This document shows, in pieces, positions 45,163-54,800 of a DNA stretch of 64,000 nt (position 1 is its first letter; each line of letters starts with the position of its first letter). Source of the stretch: Virgisporangium aliadipatigenens (GTDB lineage: Bacteria; Actinomycetota; Actinomycetes; Mycobacteriales; Micromonosporaceae). The stretch is taken from positions 124,001 through 188,000 of the forward strand of contig NZ_BOPF01000003.1 of NCBI RefSeq assembly GCF_016863615.1, written 5' to 3'. Made by a program: the position numbers and the translations under genes. The notes below the pieces were generated by a model. That model had not been told where the DNA came from. It did no database searches and saw nothing but the letters and a program-made list of their open reading frames with translations.

Positions 45163-45735
45163 ATGAGTGATCCGCGGGCCGCCCGGAGTCGGGAGGCCAT
45201 CCTGGGCGCCGCCCGCGAGCTGCTGTTCCGGCACGGGTCCGGGGCCGTCACGCACCAGCGCGTCGCCGAACACGCCGGCGTCGGGCGGGCCACCGTCTAC
45301 CGGCACTGGCCCCGCGCCGACCAGTTGCTGCTCGACGCGATGACCGGCAGCGACATGCCGTTCTTCAAGGACCCGGCGCCACCCGTGCGCGACTGGCTCA
45401 CCCGCGAACTGCGGATCCTCGCCGACGACCTCGCCCAGCCGCCGGTGGTCGCCGTCTCGCTGACGCTCATGCACGACGCGCACTGGGACGAGGGCGTCGC
45501 CCGGCAGCGGGACGCGTCGCTGGGCACCGTGGCCGAACGGCTCGGCGCGGCGTTCGCGCTCGCGTACGAGACCGGGGAAATCCTTAGCGAACTCGCCGGG
45601 TACGACGCGGTCGCGCTGCTGACCGGGCCGATCTTCTATCGCGCGGCCTTGCAGGGCGGCGGCGTGCCGGACGGGTTCATCGCGCGGCTGGTGGACGGGC
45701 TGCCGTGGGCGTCCCGGGATGCCGAGCGTCGATGA
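45163..45735 (+). CDS. TetR/AcrR-family repressor
   Basis: A 190-residue TetR protein: helix-turn-helix AARSREAILGAARELLFRHG, AVTHQRVAEHAGVGRATVYRHW, then a TetR_C ligand-binding domain (TetR_C_11-like, with DWLTRELRILADDLAQ). ATG 45163 follows AGGGG and fits the domain start. It is divergent from the SDR gene and probably binds the 17-base palindrome in between. Confidence 0.9.
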   Translation: MSDPRAARSREAILGAARELLFRHGSGAVTHQRVAEHAGVGRATVYRHWPRADQLLLDAMTGSDMPFFKDPAPPVRDWLTRELRILADDLAQPPVVAVSLTLMHDAHWDEGVARQRDASLGTVAERLGAAFALAYETGEILSELAGYDAVALLTGPIFYRAALQGGGVPDGFIARLVDGLPWASRDAERR

Positions 45736-45755
45736 CCCGTTTAACCTGGCCCTCG

Positions 45756-47402
45756 ATGAGACGCATGATTCCGGCAGCAGCGGTCGTACTCGCGATCGGC
45801 GCACTGGTGGCGGCGATCGCCCGGGCGGCGCTCGCCGACGACGACACCAGCCCGCCGAGCGCACCCACCGAGGCGCGCGCGTCCGACCTCACCTGCCGGA
45901 CGGTGCGCCTGTCGTGGGCGGCGTCGAGCGACGACGTCGGGGTGGCGTTCTACGACATCTACCACGACGGCCAGCACATGACCGCCGTGGCGGGCGGCAC
46001 GCTGTCGACCGTGCTCGACGTCGTGCCGGGCGCCCGGTGGGGGCTCTACGTCAACGCCCGCGACGACGCCGGAAACGTCTCCCAGGCCAGCGCCACGGTC
46101 CCGATAGAGGTGCCGCCGTGCCAGACCGACACCGAGCCGCCGACCTCACCCACCGCGGTCTCCGCCACCGCCGCGGGCACCTCCGTCACGATCCGGTGGA
46201 ACGCCGCCAGCGACAACCTCGGCCTCGCCGGATACGAGATCACGCGTAACGGCGCGCCGGCCGGTTCGGTGGCCGGTGCCGACACGACGTCCTTCGTGGA
46301 CAGTGGGCTCGCGCCCAACACGCGCTACGAGTACCGCGTTCTCGCGAAGGACAACCAGGACAACCGGTCCACGCCGAGCGAGCCCGCGGTCGTGACCACC
46401 GGCGCGGGCTGTGCCACGCCGCTCTGCGCGGTGACCCAGGTGGCCACCGACAACGACGTCCCGTGGGGACTCGTGCAACTGCCGGACGGCAGCGTCCTCT
46501 ACAGCCGCCGCGACGCCGGTGACATCGTGCGCCTCGACCCGGTCACCGGCGCGAAGACGACCGTGGGCGAGATCCGCGACGCGGAGAGCACCGACGGCGA
46601 GGGCGGTCTCATGGGGCTGGCCGTCGCGCCGGACTTCGCCGCCGACCCGTGGCTGTACGTCATGCACACCGCCACGTCCGACAATCGCGTCGTGCGCGTG
46701 CGCTACACCGGCGGCGCGCTCAGCGGCGACCCGCAGGTGCTCCTGTCCGGCATGCCGCGCAACAAGTTCCACAACGGTGGGCGGTTGCGCTTCGGCCCCG
46801 ACGGCAAGCTCTACATCGCCAGCGGCGACGGCCAGAACGGCTCCTGGGCCCAGGATCTGAAGAACCTCGCCGGCAAGGTGCTGCGCATCAACCCGGACGG
46901 CACGATCCCGTCGGACAACCCGTTCGGCAACGCGGTCTGGAGCTACGGCCACCGCAACCCGCAGGGGCTGGCGTTCGACTCGCGGGGACGCCTGTGGGAG
47001 CAGGAGTTCGGCAACTCCGTGACGGACGAGACGAACCTGATCACGCGCGGCGGCAACTACGGCTGGCCCGCGTGCGAGGGCACCACGGGCAACTGCGCGA
47101 ACTCGGTCGCGCCGAAGTACACCTACCGCACCACCGACGCCTCGTGCAGCGGCATCGCGATCGTGCGCGACGCGCTCTACGTCGCCTGCCTGCGCGGCAC
47201 CCGCCTGTACCGGGCGACCATCACGGCGCAGGGCACGCTGACCGGGATGGAGTCGTTCCTCAGCGGCACCTACGGGCGGCTGCGCACCGTCGAGCCGACG
47301 AACGACGGCCACCTGTGGCTGTCCACGAGCACGGTGGGGGACAAGGACAGCATTCCCGGCAACAGCAACGAGAAGCTGTTCAAGGTGACCCTGGGTCGTT
47401 GA
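45756..47402 (+). CDS. Secreted FN3-FN3-glucose/sorbosone dehydrogenase-like protein
   Basis: A 548-residue exported protein. The signal peptide (MRRMIPAAAVVLAIGALVAA) is followed by two fibronectin type III domains (about 30-125 and 130-225, each opening with PPSAP or PPTSP) and a soluble PQQ-type glucose dehydrogenase propeller (about 232-545) with PWGLVQLPDGSVLYSRR, GLMGLAVAPDF, HNGGRLRFGPDGKLYIASGD and YGHRNPQGLAF. The catalytic His of the family is likely in the KFHNGGRL segment. It would oxidise sugars or polysaccharide ends outside the cell. FN3 domains suit binding to insoluble polymers. ATG 45756 starts the signal. Confidence 0.88.
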   Translation: MRRMIPAAAVVLAIGALVAAIARAALADDDTSPPSAPTEARASDLTCRTVRLSWAASSDDVGVAFYDIYHDGQHMTAVAGGTLSTVLDVVPGARWGLYVNARDDAGNVSQASATVPIEVPPCQTDTEPPTSPTAVSATAAGTSVTIRWNAASDNLGLAGYEITRNGAPAGSVAGADTTSFVDSGLAPNTRYEYRVLAKDNQDNRSTPSEPAVVTTGAGCATPLCAVTQVATDNDVPWGLVQLPDGSVLYSRRDAGDIVRLDPVTGAKTTVGEIRDAESTDGEGGLMGLAVAPDFAADPWLYVMHTATSDNRVVRVRYTGGALSGDPQVLLSGMPRNKFHNGGRLRFGPDGKLYIASGDGQNGSWAQDLKNLAGKVLRINPDGTIPSDNPFGNAVWSYGHRNPQGLAFDSRGRLWEQEFGNSVTDETNLITRGGNYGWPACEGTTGNCANSVAPKYTYRTTDASCSGIAIVRDALYVACLRGTRLYRATITAQGTLTGMESFLSGTYGRLRTVEPTNDGHLWLSTSTVGDKDSIPGNSNEKLFKVTLGR

Positions 47403-47551
47403 TTCTTTCAGCGGTCCTCCTGCCGGCGACCGCTGCGCGCACACGGCGCTGGACGGGTTCACGGCCCGCTCGTGAAGGGACACGCGCGGACGAGTCGAAC
47501 GCCCGCGACCCCGGGCGCATGGTGCGACGGCGTCCTGGGCAAAGCACGTTC

Positions 47552-48031
47552 ATGGATGACACACGCGTCGCCACGTCGTACACGTTCGGCACGCTGCCGG
47601 TGCGGGCGGCGGCGGTCCTCGCGGCGTTCGTCGCTCCCGTGGCGTTCGGGGTCGCCGGGGCGGCCGGGCTCTTCGGCACCGAATCGCTCTGGGCCCGGCT
47701 CGCCTTCGTCCCGTTGGGCATCGCCGTCGGCGCGGTCTACGGGTACCTGGCGCTGTTCCGGATCGCCTACCGGCTGCGCCTGTCCGACGCGCGGTTGCAC
47801 TGGCGGGCCGTGCTGCGTGCCGGCAGCGCGCCGCTGGCCGACGTGCGCCGCGTGGTGCCCCACGCGAGGAACCACACGACGGTGGAACTGGCGGACGGGC
47901 GGCGGATCCGGGTCGCGGGCGTGCACGACGTGTGGCCGTTCCTCGAGGGGTTGCGGCGGGCGGCGCCGCACGTCGAGATCGAGCCGGAGTTCGCCACGTG
48001 GACCCCGGGGTGGTTCCGCGCCGGGGGGTGA
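47552..48031 (+). CDS. Two-helix membrane protein with a PH-like domain
   Basis: A 159-residue protein. Two membrane helices (about 15-37 and 45-65) are followed by a cytoplasmic beta-rich part: YRLRLSDARLHWRAVLR, LADVRRVVPHARNHTTVELADG. This resembles bacterial PH-domain (DUF304-like) membrane proteins. Role unknown. ATG at 47552 is the first plausible start; a weak ribosome site precedes it. Confidence 0.62.
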   Translation: MDDTRVATSYTFGTLPVRAAAVLAAFVAPVAFGVAGAAGLFGTESLWARLAFVPLGIAVGAVYGYLALFRIAYRLRLSDARLHWRAVLRAGSAPLADVRRVVPHARNHTTVELADGRRIRVAGVHDVWPFLEGLRRAAPHVEIEPEFATWTPGWFRAGG

Positions 48032-48043
48032 GCCCGCGGGCGT

Positions 48044-48691
48044 TCACAGCGGCGGCAGCTCCTGCGGTTTCAGCGCGGCCCGCCACCGCCGCAGCAGCGT
48101 CCGCGCGGCGAGCGTGTCCGGATGCCCCGCGGTGAACAGCCGTTCCCGGTCGGCCAGCACCCGTTCGAGAACGCGGATCGCGTCGTACTCGCGGCCGGCC
48201 CAGCGGTACACCCGGGCGAGCCCGAGCCGCGCCGCGAGCGTGTCCGGGTGGTCCGGCCCCAGCATCGTGGTGATGTCGGCGATGTGCCGCTGCTCGGCCC
48301 GGATCACGGCGGTCGCGTCCGCCGGCGACGGCGCGCCGGCCGACGCCCGCCCGATGGGGATCGGCGACGACTGCGTCGTGGCGGCCGTGCCGCCGATCTC
48401 CGCGCTCCGCTCGCCACCCCCGGATCCGCCCTCGGCGGCCCCGCCCGCCACGACGGCGAGGTACTCCAGCTGCGCGCGCGGCAGCCCGACGAGCCTGGTC
48501 GCCAGCCGCGCGGCGGCCGCGTCCCGCCCCTCTCCGTCGATCGCGGCCTTGACGTCGACGAGCGCGTCCGCGCCGAGTTGTTGCGTGAGAACGTCTTCCA
48601 GCAGCCGCCGCTCCCCGTCCCCGACGGGTGCCGGGGCCGTGGCGGACAACGCGATACAGATCAGGTGCGCAACCGCGGCAGGGTCGACCAC
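48044..48691 (-). CDS. TPR-containing protein of unknown function
   Basis: A 215-residue soluble protein from GTG 48691 behind GGGAAGG. The N-terminal half is helical (VAHLICIALSATAPA, LLEDVLTQQLGADALVDVKAAI); a low-complexity Gly/Ser/Ala linker follows; the C-terminal part has tetratricopeptide-type repeats of the TPR_10/12 kind: LGPDHPDTLAARLGLARVY, REYDAIRVLERVL, AGHPDTLAART. Such N-terminal modules can be effector-associated in actinomycetes, but no effector domain is present. Probably a protein-interaction adaptor. Confidence 0.68.
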   Translation of the reverse strand: MVDPAAVAHLICIALSATAPAPVGDGERRLLEDVLTQQLGADALVDVKAAIDGEGRDAAAARLATRLVGLPRAQLEYLAVVAGGAAEGGSGGGERSAEIGGTAATTQSSPIPIGRASAGAPSPADATAVIRAEQRHIADITTMLGPDHPDTLAARLGLARVYRWAGREYDAIRVLERVLADRERLFTAGHPDTLAARTLLRRWRAALKPQELPPL

Positions 48692-48802
48692 ACGTCTACC
48701 TTCCCGCGAACGCCGCCCGTTTGTCGACAACGGATCGACCGCAATCGCGCTGCAACGGCCTTGCGCAGTCTGGTCCCGTCCGAACCACGAAGGGAGCGGG
48801 AC

Positions 48803-49351
48803 ATGAGCGTAGGGATGTGGCCGTGGCGGCGGCACGTCGCGAAGATCGCGGTTCTGGTGGCGGTGTTCGCCGTGACCACGGCCGCGGCGAACACGGTGCG
48901 GGAGGCGGCGGCCGAAGCCGCACCGACCCCCGGCCAGTTGTACTACCTGCAGAACGTGACCACCGGGCTGCGGGTACAGGTCGCCTCCGGGTCCACGGCG
49001 GCGGGCGCGGCGATCGTGCAGGGCACCGCCTCCGCCACCACCACGCAGGCGCACTGGCGGTTCGCCCCGGTCGAGGGCACGAGCTTCTACCAGATCGTCA
49101 ACCGCCGCAGCGGCCTCTGCATGGACGCCGGAGCGGCCTCGGTGCGGGTGGTGATCCGCCAGAGCAGCTGCGTCAACCTGCCGACCTTCACGCACTGGAC
49201 GGTGGGCACGGCCGGCACCAACCACACGATGACCGGCCGGCGGAGCGGCCAGGGCCTGTGCGTCATCGGGGACCTCAACCTCAGCAACGTGCCCCTGGTC
49301 TCCGACGTCACGCCGAGCTGCGACTACCGGTTCACCCTGATCCCGGTCTGA
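48803..49351 (+). CDS. Secreted ricin-type lectin domain protein
   Basis: A 182-residue exported protein. The signal helix AKIAVLVAVFAVTTAAANT precedes a RICIN (beta-trefoil) domain with repeats GQLYYLQNVTTGLRVQV, HWRFAPVEGTSFYQIVN and HWTVGTAGTNHTM. The Q-x-W repeats are imperfect; only one trefoil is present. The family binds carbohydrates. GAAGGGAGCGGG gives the ribosome site. It starts divergently from the TPR gene. Confidence 0.82.
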   Translation: MSVGMWPWRRHVAKIAVLVAVFAVTTAAANTVREAAAEAAPTPGQLYYLQNVTTGLRVQVASGSTAAGAAIVQGTASATTTQAHWRFAPVEGTSFYQIVNRRSGLCMDAGAASVRVVIRQSSCVNLPTFTHWTVGTAGTNHTMTGRRSGQGLCVIGDLNLSNVPLVSDVTPSCDYRFTLIPV

Positions 49352-49359
49352 CGAACGGC

Positions 49360-49389
49360 GGACCGGGACGGCCGCGGTCGTCCCGGTCC
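49360..49389 (+). terminator. Probable terminator hairpin after the lectin gene
   Basis: Perfect 11-base stem GGACCGGGACG (49360-49370)/CGTCCCGGTCC (49379-49389) with an eight-base loop, nine bases after the stop. No T-run follows, as is common in actinomycete terminators. Confidence 0.6.
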
Positions 49390-49474
49390 ACCGGGTACAC
49401 CCTCCATAGTGGACATACGCTGCGCCGGCGCCCCCGTCGTCCTAGGGTGTAGTCAACGGGAGAGGGGACCTGAC

Positions 49475-50326
49475 ATGCCGGTCAGCGACAGCGGGACGTA
49501 CACGCTCGGCGGTAGGCCGGTGCACCGCCTCGGATTCGGGGCGATGCGCATCACCGGGCCGGGCATCTGGGGCCCGCCGCGGGACCACGACGAGGCGATC
49601 CGGGTGCTGCGCCGGGCGGTCGAGCTGGGCGTGACGTTCATCGACACCGCCGACTCCTACGGGCCGCAGGTCTCCGAGGACCTGATCCGCGAGGCGCTGC
49701 ACGACGGCAGCGGCTACGGCGACGTGGTGATCGGCACCAAGGGCGGGTTCACGCGGCACGGGCCGGACCGGTGGGTGGTCCTGGGCGACCCGGCCTACCT
49801 GCGCCAGTGCGTGCTGCTGTCGCTGCGCCGCCTCGGCGTCGAACGCCTCGACCTGTGGCAGCTGCACCGCATCGACCCGCGCCGGCCGGCGGCCGAGCAG
49901 TTCGGGGCAATCAGGAAGTTCGTCGACGAGGGGCTGATCCGCGACGTCGGGCTGTCGGAGGTGAGCGTGGCCGACATCGAGGCGGCGCGCGCCGCGGGCC
50001 TGACCGTCGCCTCGGTGCAGAACAGGTACAACGTCGGCTACCGCGACCACGAGGACGTGCTGGAGCACTGCGAGCGCAACGGGATCGCGTTCATCCCGTG
50101 GGCGCCGGTCGACGCCGGCACACTTACCCGCCCGGACGGGCCGCTGGCGAAGATCGCGAAGGAGCACGGCGACGCGACCGTGACGCAGGTGGCGATCGCG
50201 TGGCTGCTGCGGCGTTCACCGGTGATGGTGCCCATCCCGGGAACGTCCCGGGTCGCGCACCTGGAGGAGAACCTGCGGGCCGCCGACGTGGTGTTGTCCG
50301 ACGAGCAGTTCGCGGCGCTGGGATGA
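49475..50326 (+). CDS. Aldo/keto reductase
   Basis: A 283-residue NADPH-dependent oxidoreductase with the full AKR barrel: [10 protein letters not shown], catalytic Asp and Tyr in [10 protein letters not shown], Lys in IGTKGGF, His in LWQLHRID, and the cofactor segment [19 protein letters not shown] 49475 has a strong GGGAGAGGGG site. The stop overlaps the MaoC-like start (ATGA), so the pair is translationally coupled. Confidence 0.93.
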   Translation: MPVSDSGTYTLGGRPVHRLGFGAMRITGPGIWGPPRDHDEAIRVLRRAVELGVTFIDTADSYGPQVSEDLIREALHDGSGYGDVVIGTKGGFTRHGPDRWVVLGDPAYLRQCVLLSLRRLGVERLDLWQLHRIDPRRPAAEQFGAIRKFVDEGLIRDVGLSEVSVADIEAARAAGLTVASVQNRYNVGYRDHEDVLEHCERNGIAFIPWAPVDAGTLTRPDGPLAKIAKEHGDATVTQVAIAWLLRRSPVMVPIPGTSRVAHLEENLRAADVVLSDEQFAALG

Positions 50327-50766
50327 CGCGTTACTGGGAAGACTTCACCGTGGGGGAGAGCTTCGACCTCGGTTCGCTGACCGTGGACGGCGACGAGATG
50401 CTGGCCTTCGCGCGGCGGTTCGACCCGCAGCCGTTCCACGTCGACGAGGAACTGGCGAAGGAGACGCCGTTCGGCGGGCTGATCGCGAGCGGGTGGTTCA
50501 CGGCGTCGCTGTTCATGCGGCTGTACGTGGACGCCGTGCTGGCCGACTCGACGAGCCAGGGTTCGCCCGGGCTGTCGGAGCTGCGGTGGCTGTCGCCGGT
50601 GCGGGCCGGGGACGTGCTCGACGGGCGGCTGACCGTGCTGGAGTCGACGCCGTCGCGCACGAAGCCGACCCGCGGCACGGTGGTGCTGCGCGGCGAACTG
50701 ACCCGGGCCGGCCAGCCGGTCCTGTCGACCACGTTCCGTGGCCTCTTCGGGAGGCGCCCCCGGTAG
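50323..50766 (+). CDS. MaoC-like hydratase/dehydratase
   Basis: A 147-residue hot-dog-fold protein: [38 protein letters not shown] with the active Asp and His (F-D-P-Q-P-F-H), [12 protein letters not shown] and LSPVRAGD. It is a single MaoC domain acting on enoyl-CoA or similar thioesters. Overlaps the aldo-keto reductase stop. Confidence 0.92.
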   Translation: MTRYWEDFTVGESFDLGSLTVDGDEMLAFARRFDPQPFHVDEELAKETPFGGLIASGWFTASLFMRLYVDAVLADSTSQGSPGLSELRWLSPVRAGDVLDGRLTVLESTPSRTKPTRGTVVLRGELTRAGQPVLSTTFRGLFGRRPR

Positions 50767-50770
50767 GCGC

Positions 50771-50787
50771 CTTGCCGTTTTGGCAAG
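50771..50787. promoter_or_regulatory. Short palindrome upstream of the flavoprotein gene
   Basis: CTTGCC-GTTTT-GGCAAG (50771-50787) is a perfect 6-5-6 inverted repeat between the MaoC-like stop and the flavoprotein start 41 bases later. It may be an operator or a weak terminator. Confidence 0.5.
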
Positions 50788-50827
50788 ATGCTTGGCCTCA
50801 CGCGCAAACCTGCCGCACCATCGGAGC

Positions 50828-51736
50828 ATGAACGAGAACTACGACGTGGTGGTCGTCGGCGGCGGCGCGGCCGGCCTGAACGGCGCTCTCATGCTGGTGC
50901 GTTCGCGGCGCAGCGTGCTGGTGCTCGACTCGGGGACGCCGCGCAACGCGCCGGCCGCGGGCGTGCACGGGCTGCTCGGCCACGACGGGATCCCGCCCGC
51001 CGAGCTGTACGCCAAGGGGCGGGCGGAGGTGCGTTCGTACGGCGGCGAGATCGAGGACGCCGAGGTCGTCGGGGCGGAACGCGCGGGCGACGGCTTCGTG
51101 GTGCGCCTGCGGGACGGCCGCACGGTCCGGGCGCGGCGGCTCCTCGTGACGACCGGCCTGGTCGACGACCTGCCCGACATCCCCGGCGTACGCGAGCAGT
51201 GGGGCAGCGGCGTGATCCACTGCCCGTACTGCCACGGGTGGGAGGTGCGCGACCGGCCCATCGGCGTGCTGGCGATCGGCCCGATGGCCACCCACCAGGC
51301 GCTGCTGTTCAGCCAGCTCAGCGACGACGTGATCCTGTTCGGGCACACCAATCCGCCCTCGCCCGAGCAGGCGGCGCAGCTCGCGAAGCGCCGCGTCCGC
51401 GTGGTGTCCGGCGAAGTGACCGAGGTGGTCGTCGAGGGCGGCGCGATCGTCGGGGTGCGCGCCGGTGGCACCGTCGTGCCGCGCGAGGTGGTCGCGATCG
51501 GCGCGCCGATGCGGGCCCGGGTCGGGTTCCTGGAGTCGCTCGGGCTCAAGACCGTCCCGCACGCCTCCGGCATGGGCGAGCACGTGCCGGTCGACCCGAT
51601 GGGCCGCACCGAGGTCCCGGGCGTCTGGGCCGCGGGCAACGTCGCCGATCTCGCCGCCCAGGTCGGCAGCGCGGCGTCCGCCGGGGCCATGGCCGGGGCG
51701 CAGATCAACGCCGACCTCATCATGACGAGCCTTTGA
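50828..51736 (+). CDS. Thioredoxin-reductase-like FAD/NAD(P) oxidoreductase
   Basis: A 302-residue flavoprotein with FAD-binding VVVVGGGAAGLNGA, a redox pair Cys132/Cys135 in HCPYCHGWE, and the closing PGVWAAGNVAD motif. The NADPH-binding Gly-x-Gly motif is degenerate (GVLAIGPMATHQAL), as in the short thioredoxin-reductase-like family of actinomycetes that often pair with MarR/TetR regulators or FtrB-type partners. No thioredoxin is adjacent. A role in disulfide or quinone reduction is likely. Confidence 0.88.
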   Translation: MNENYDVVVVGGGAAGLNGALMLVRSRRSVLVLDSGTPRNAPAAGVHGLLGHDGIPPAELYAKGRAEVRSYGGEIEDAEVVGAERAGDGFVVRLRDGRTVRARRLLVTTGLVDDLPDIPGVREQWGSGVIHCPYCHGWEVRDRPIGVLAIGPMATHQALLFSQLSDDVILFGHTNPPSPEQAAQLAKRRVRVVSGEVTEVVVEGGAIVGVRAGGTVVPREVVAIGAPMRARVGFLESLGLKTVPHASGMGEHVPVDPMGRTEVPGVWAAGNVADLAAQVGSAASAGAMAGAQINADLIMTSL

Positions 51737-51747
51737 TCGAACGTCGA

Positions 51748-51784
51748 AGGCCCCGGCCGCCGCGCTGTGGAGCGGCCGGGGCCT
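51748..51784. terminator. Bidirectional terminator between convergent genes
   Basis: Perfect 13-base stem AGGCCCCGGCCGC (51748-51760)/GCGGCCGGGGCCT (51772-51784) with an 11-base loop lies between the convergent flavoprotein and MMPL genes. Confidence 0.8.
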
Positions 51785-51799
51785 CGGGACGGGTGCGCG

Positions 51800-53971
51800 T
51801 CAGACGCCCGAGCCGACCGGCTCGGCGGGCCGCGGCTCCAGGTGCTGGCGGAGCTTCTCGCCCTCGATGTCGACGTTCGGCAGGATCCGGTCGACCGGGC
51901 GCGGCAACCACCAGGCGGCCCGCCCGAGCAGCGACATGACGGCGGGCACGATCGTCATCCGCACGATGAACGCGTCGATCGCGACCCCGATCGCCAGCGC
52001 GAAGCCCATCGACTTGATGGTCGGGTCCTCGATGAGGACGAACCCGGCGAAGACCGACGTCATGATCAGCGCGGCCGCCGTGACGACCCGGACGCCGTGG
52101 CCCATGCCGTTGATGGTCGCCTGGGTGGCGGTGTCGCCGTGCACGAAGTCCTCCCGCATCCGCGACACCAGGAAGACCTCGTAATCCATCGCCAGGCCGA
52201 ACAGGATGCCGATGAGCAGGATCGGCAGGAAGCTGATCAGCGGTCCCGGCGTGTCCAGCCCCACCAGCGAGGCCAGGTGCCCCTCCTGGAACACCAGCAC
52301 CGTGACGCCGAACGTGGCGCCCACCGTCAGCAGGAACCCGAGCGCCGCCTTGACCGGCACCAGGAACGAGCGGAACACCAGCATCAACAGCAGCACCGAC
52401 AGCCCGACGACGAGCAGCAGGTACCAGGGCATCGCATTGGACAGCTTCTCGGAGACGTCGATCCCGACGGCCGTGGCGCCGGTGAGCGCGACGTCGGCGC
52501 CGGCGACCGTCCTCGCCTTGTCCCGGATGGCGTGCACGAGCTTCTCGGTCGGCTCGTCGGTCGGCCCCGTCTTCGGGATGACCGGCAGCAGCGCCGTCGT
52601 CTTCGCCTGGTTGAACTGCGGCTGCGCGACGGCGAGCAGGTTCTCCGTGCCGTTCAGCTTGGTGTACAGCTCCTGCACCGCCGCACCGGTCCGCTCCGGC
52701 GAGTCACCGACGACGACCAGGATCAGCCGCCCGTTGAACCCCGGGCCGAAGCCCTCCTCGATCAGGTCCGCGGCCTTGCGCGCCGGGTCGTCCGCGGCCG
52801 CGTGGCTCGGATCCGGCAGCGAGATCCGCATGTCCTTCGCCGGAACGGCCAGCGCGCCGAGGCCGATGACGCCGACGAGGATGACCGGGATGCGCAGCTT
52901 CACCATGAGCCGCGCCCAGCGGAAGCCGAACCCCTCCTTCGCCTCGACGCGCTCGTCGACGGCCTTGCGCGCCTTGATCGGCAGGATCAGCCGGCCCGCG
53001 AAGCCGAGCAGCGCCGGCAGCAGCGTCACCGCGACGAGCACGCTCACCGCGACGGTCGCGGCGGCGGCCAGACCCATGACGGTCAGGAACGGGATGTTGA
53101 CCACGGCCAGCCCGGCGAGGGCGATGACGACGGTGACACCGGCGAAGACGACGGCCGACCCGGCGGTGCCCACGGCCCGTCCGATGGACTCCTCGGGGTC
53201 GAGCCCCTCCATGAGGTTCTGGCGGTGGCGGCTGGAGATGAACAGCGAGTAGTCGATGCCGACGGCCAGGCCGAGCATGAGCGCCAGGACCGGCGCGGTG
53301 CTGGTCAGGTGCACCACGCCGCTGAGCGCGAAGAGGCCGGCCATCCCGGCACCGACGCCGATCAGCGCGTTGAACATCGTCATCCCGGCCGCCACCAGCG
53401 ACCCGAACGTCACCACGAGCACCACGAGCGCGATCGCCACACCGATGGCCTCGGTGCCGCCGACCTCGGGTTCGCCGCCCATGACCTCGCCGCCGTGTTC
53501 GACCCGCAGCCCGGCGGCCTCCGCGGCGGCGCCGGTCTTCTCGTACGCCTCCTTCTGCTCCTTGGTGACGTCGTCCTGCCGCCCCTCGAACTGCACCGTG
53601 AACAGGCCGAAGCGCATGTCCGGCGTCACCGCCTGGGAGGTGAACGGGTCGACCGCGCCGACGACGCCCGGCAGCTGGTTGAGTTCCAGCGTCAGCGCGT
53701 CCAGCAACGGCTTGACCTCCGGCAGCGTCTTGCCCTCGGGTGCCTTGACGACGACCGTCCCGGTGGCGCCGCTCGCCTGCGGGAACTCCTTCTTGAGCGT
53801 GTCGATCGCGCGCTGGGACTCGGTGCCCGGCATGGTGAAGTCGCTCGACGTCGCGCCCTTGAACGCGAATGCCGCGCCGCCGAGCGCGGCCAGCGCCACG
53901 ATCCAGAGCACCAGCACGAGCCGGCGCTTCCGGTACGAGGCCCGGCCCAGCCGGTACAGGAACGTTGCCAT
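51800..53971 (-). CDS. MMPL/RND-family membrane transporter
   Basis: A 723-residue integral membrane protein of the MMPL type. Helix 1 (LVLVLWIVALAALGGAAFAF) is followed by a large extracytoplasmic loop with KGATSSDFTMPGTES, a cluster of five or six helices including the essential DYSLF motif (VGIDYSLFISSRHRQ), a second loop, and a second helix cluster with DYEVFLVSRMRE. Such proteins export lipids, siderophores or drugs by proton motive force. Its TetR regulator is directly upstream, one base apart, so it is probably an inducible exporter. Confidence 0.93.
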   Translation of the reverse strand: MATFLYRLGRASYRKRRLVLVLWIVALAALGGAAFAFKGATSSDFTMPGTESQRAIDTLKKEFPQASGATGTVVVKAPEGKTLPEVKPLLDALTLELNQLPGVVGAVDPFTSQAVTPDMRFGLFTVQFEGRQDDVTKEQKEAYEKTGAAAEAAGLRVEHGGEVMGGEPEVGGTEAIGVAIALVVLVVTFGSLVAAGMTMFNALIGVGAGMAGLFALSGVVHLTSTAPVLALMLGLAVGIDYSLFISSRHRQNLMEGLDPEESIGRAVGTAGSAVVFAGVTVVIALAGLAVVNIPFLTVMGLAAAATVAVSVLVAVTLLPALLGFAGRLILPIKARKAVDERVEAKEGFGFRWARLMVKLRIPVILVGVIGLGALAVPAKDMRISLPDPSHAAADDPARKAADLIEEGFGPGFNGRLILVVVGDSPERTGAAVQELYTKLNGTENLLAVAQPQFNQAKTTALLPVIPKTGPTDEPTEKLVHAIRDKARTVAGADVALTGATAVGIDVSEKLSNAMPWYLLLVVGLSVLLLMLVFRSFLVPVKAALGFLLTVGATFGVTVLVFQEGHLASLVGLDTPGPLISFLPILLIGILFGLAMDYEVFLVSRMREDFVHGDTATQATINGMGHGVRVVTAAALIMTSVFAGFVLIEDPTIKSMGFALAIGVAIDAFIVRMTIVPAVMSLLGRAAWWLPRPVDRILPNVDIEGEKLRQHLEPRPAEPVGSGV

Positions 53972-53972
53972 G

Positions 53973-54533
53973 TCAATCCTTCTCGCTGTCGGGGTCAGCA
54001 GACGGGGTTTGCAGAGCGCGCTTCGCCACGCGCACCAGTGCGGCACGCGTCGTGTCGGCGTCGCCGGTCTCCTCGATCGCCACGGCGCAGATGCCGCTGA
54101 GCACCACGCGCGCGGCGTAGAACTGCAGCGGGTCGTCGGTGCGCCCGGCGATGGCCGAAAGCAGGGCGTTGGTAGCCGCCTGCAGGTGTGCGAACGCGGG
54201 TCGTTGGAGGGCCTGCGGCATCTGGTCGTAGATGATCGCGATCTCCTGCCGGTAGGCCATCACCAGATCGACGAAGCCCTCGATCGCGGCCGTCTGCGCG
54301 GCGGCGTCGTCCAGCGTCAGCAGCCGTTCGCCGAGGTCGGCCAGCTGCTCGGCGGCGGGCTTCGCCAGCGCCAGGAAGATCGCGTCCTTGCTCTCGAAGT
54401 GATAGAGCAGGGTCGCCTTGGAACATCCGACGGCGACGGCGATGTCGTTGAGCGAGGTGCCCTTGTAGCCCGCGACCGCGAACAGTCGCGCGGCCTCGTT
54501 CAGGATCTCGTCGCGGGTGCGCGTGCGCGCCAT
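53973..54533 (-). CDS. TetR-family repressor of the MMPL transporter
   Basis: A 186-residue TetR protein: [41 protein letters not shown], and a ligand-binding domain. ATG 54533 follows GGAGG. It precedes the MMPL gene in one operon and twin palindromes lie upstream of it, so it likely represses the operon by autoregulation. Confidence 0.92.
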   Translation of the reverse strand: MARTRTRDEILNEAARLFAVAGYKGTSLNDIAVAVGCSKATLLYHFESKDAIFLALAKPAAEQLADLGERLLTLDDAAAQTAAIEGFVDLVMAYRQEIAIIYDQMPQALQRPAFAHLQAATNALLSAIAGRTDDPLQFYAARVVLSGICAVAIEETGDADTTRAALVRVAKRALQTPSADPDSEKD

Positions 54534-54563
54534 CGTCGTCACCACCTCCGGGCAACAGCATGC

Positions 54564-54598
54564 CTGACCGATCGGCCAGTTGCTGACCGATCGGTCAG
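54564..54598 (-). promoter_or_regulatory. Twin TetR operators upstream of the TetR-MMPL operon
   Basis: CTGACCGATCGGTCAG (54583-54598) is a perfect 16-base palindrome. A second copy, CTGACCGATCGGCCAG (54564-54579), differs by one base. Their centres are 19 bases apart, close to two helix turns, which permits cooperative dimer binding. Sites with TGACCGATCGGTCA cores are typical for AcrR-type TetR repressors. Confidence 0.85.
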
Positions 54599-54800
54599 AA
54601 GTGTGGCTCACATTACGGAGCGCCCTACCCGGCGGTGGACCTGTCATTCTTTCGCGCCTGCCCGGAGCTGTACCGAGTTCGGGCCGATCGGGACTTAAAA
54701 CCTCGACCTTGCCTGCGGACCGTATCGGCTTGATTACGGTTCGTTTTCGGCGGCCGGTCTCTCCGCTGACCGGTCCCGTATCGAGGAGGAAAAGGGAACC

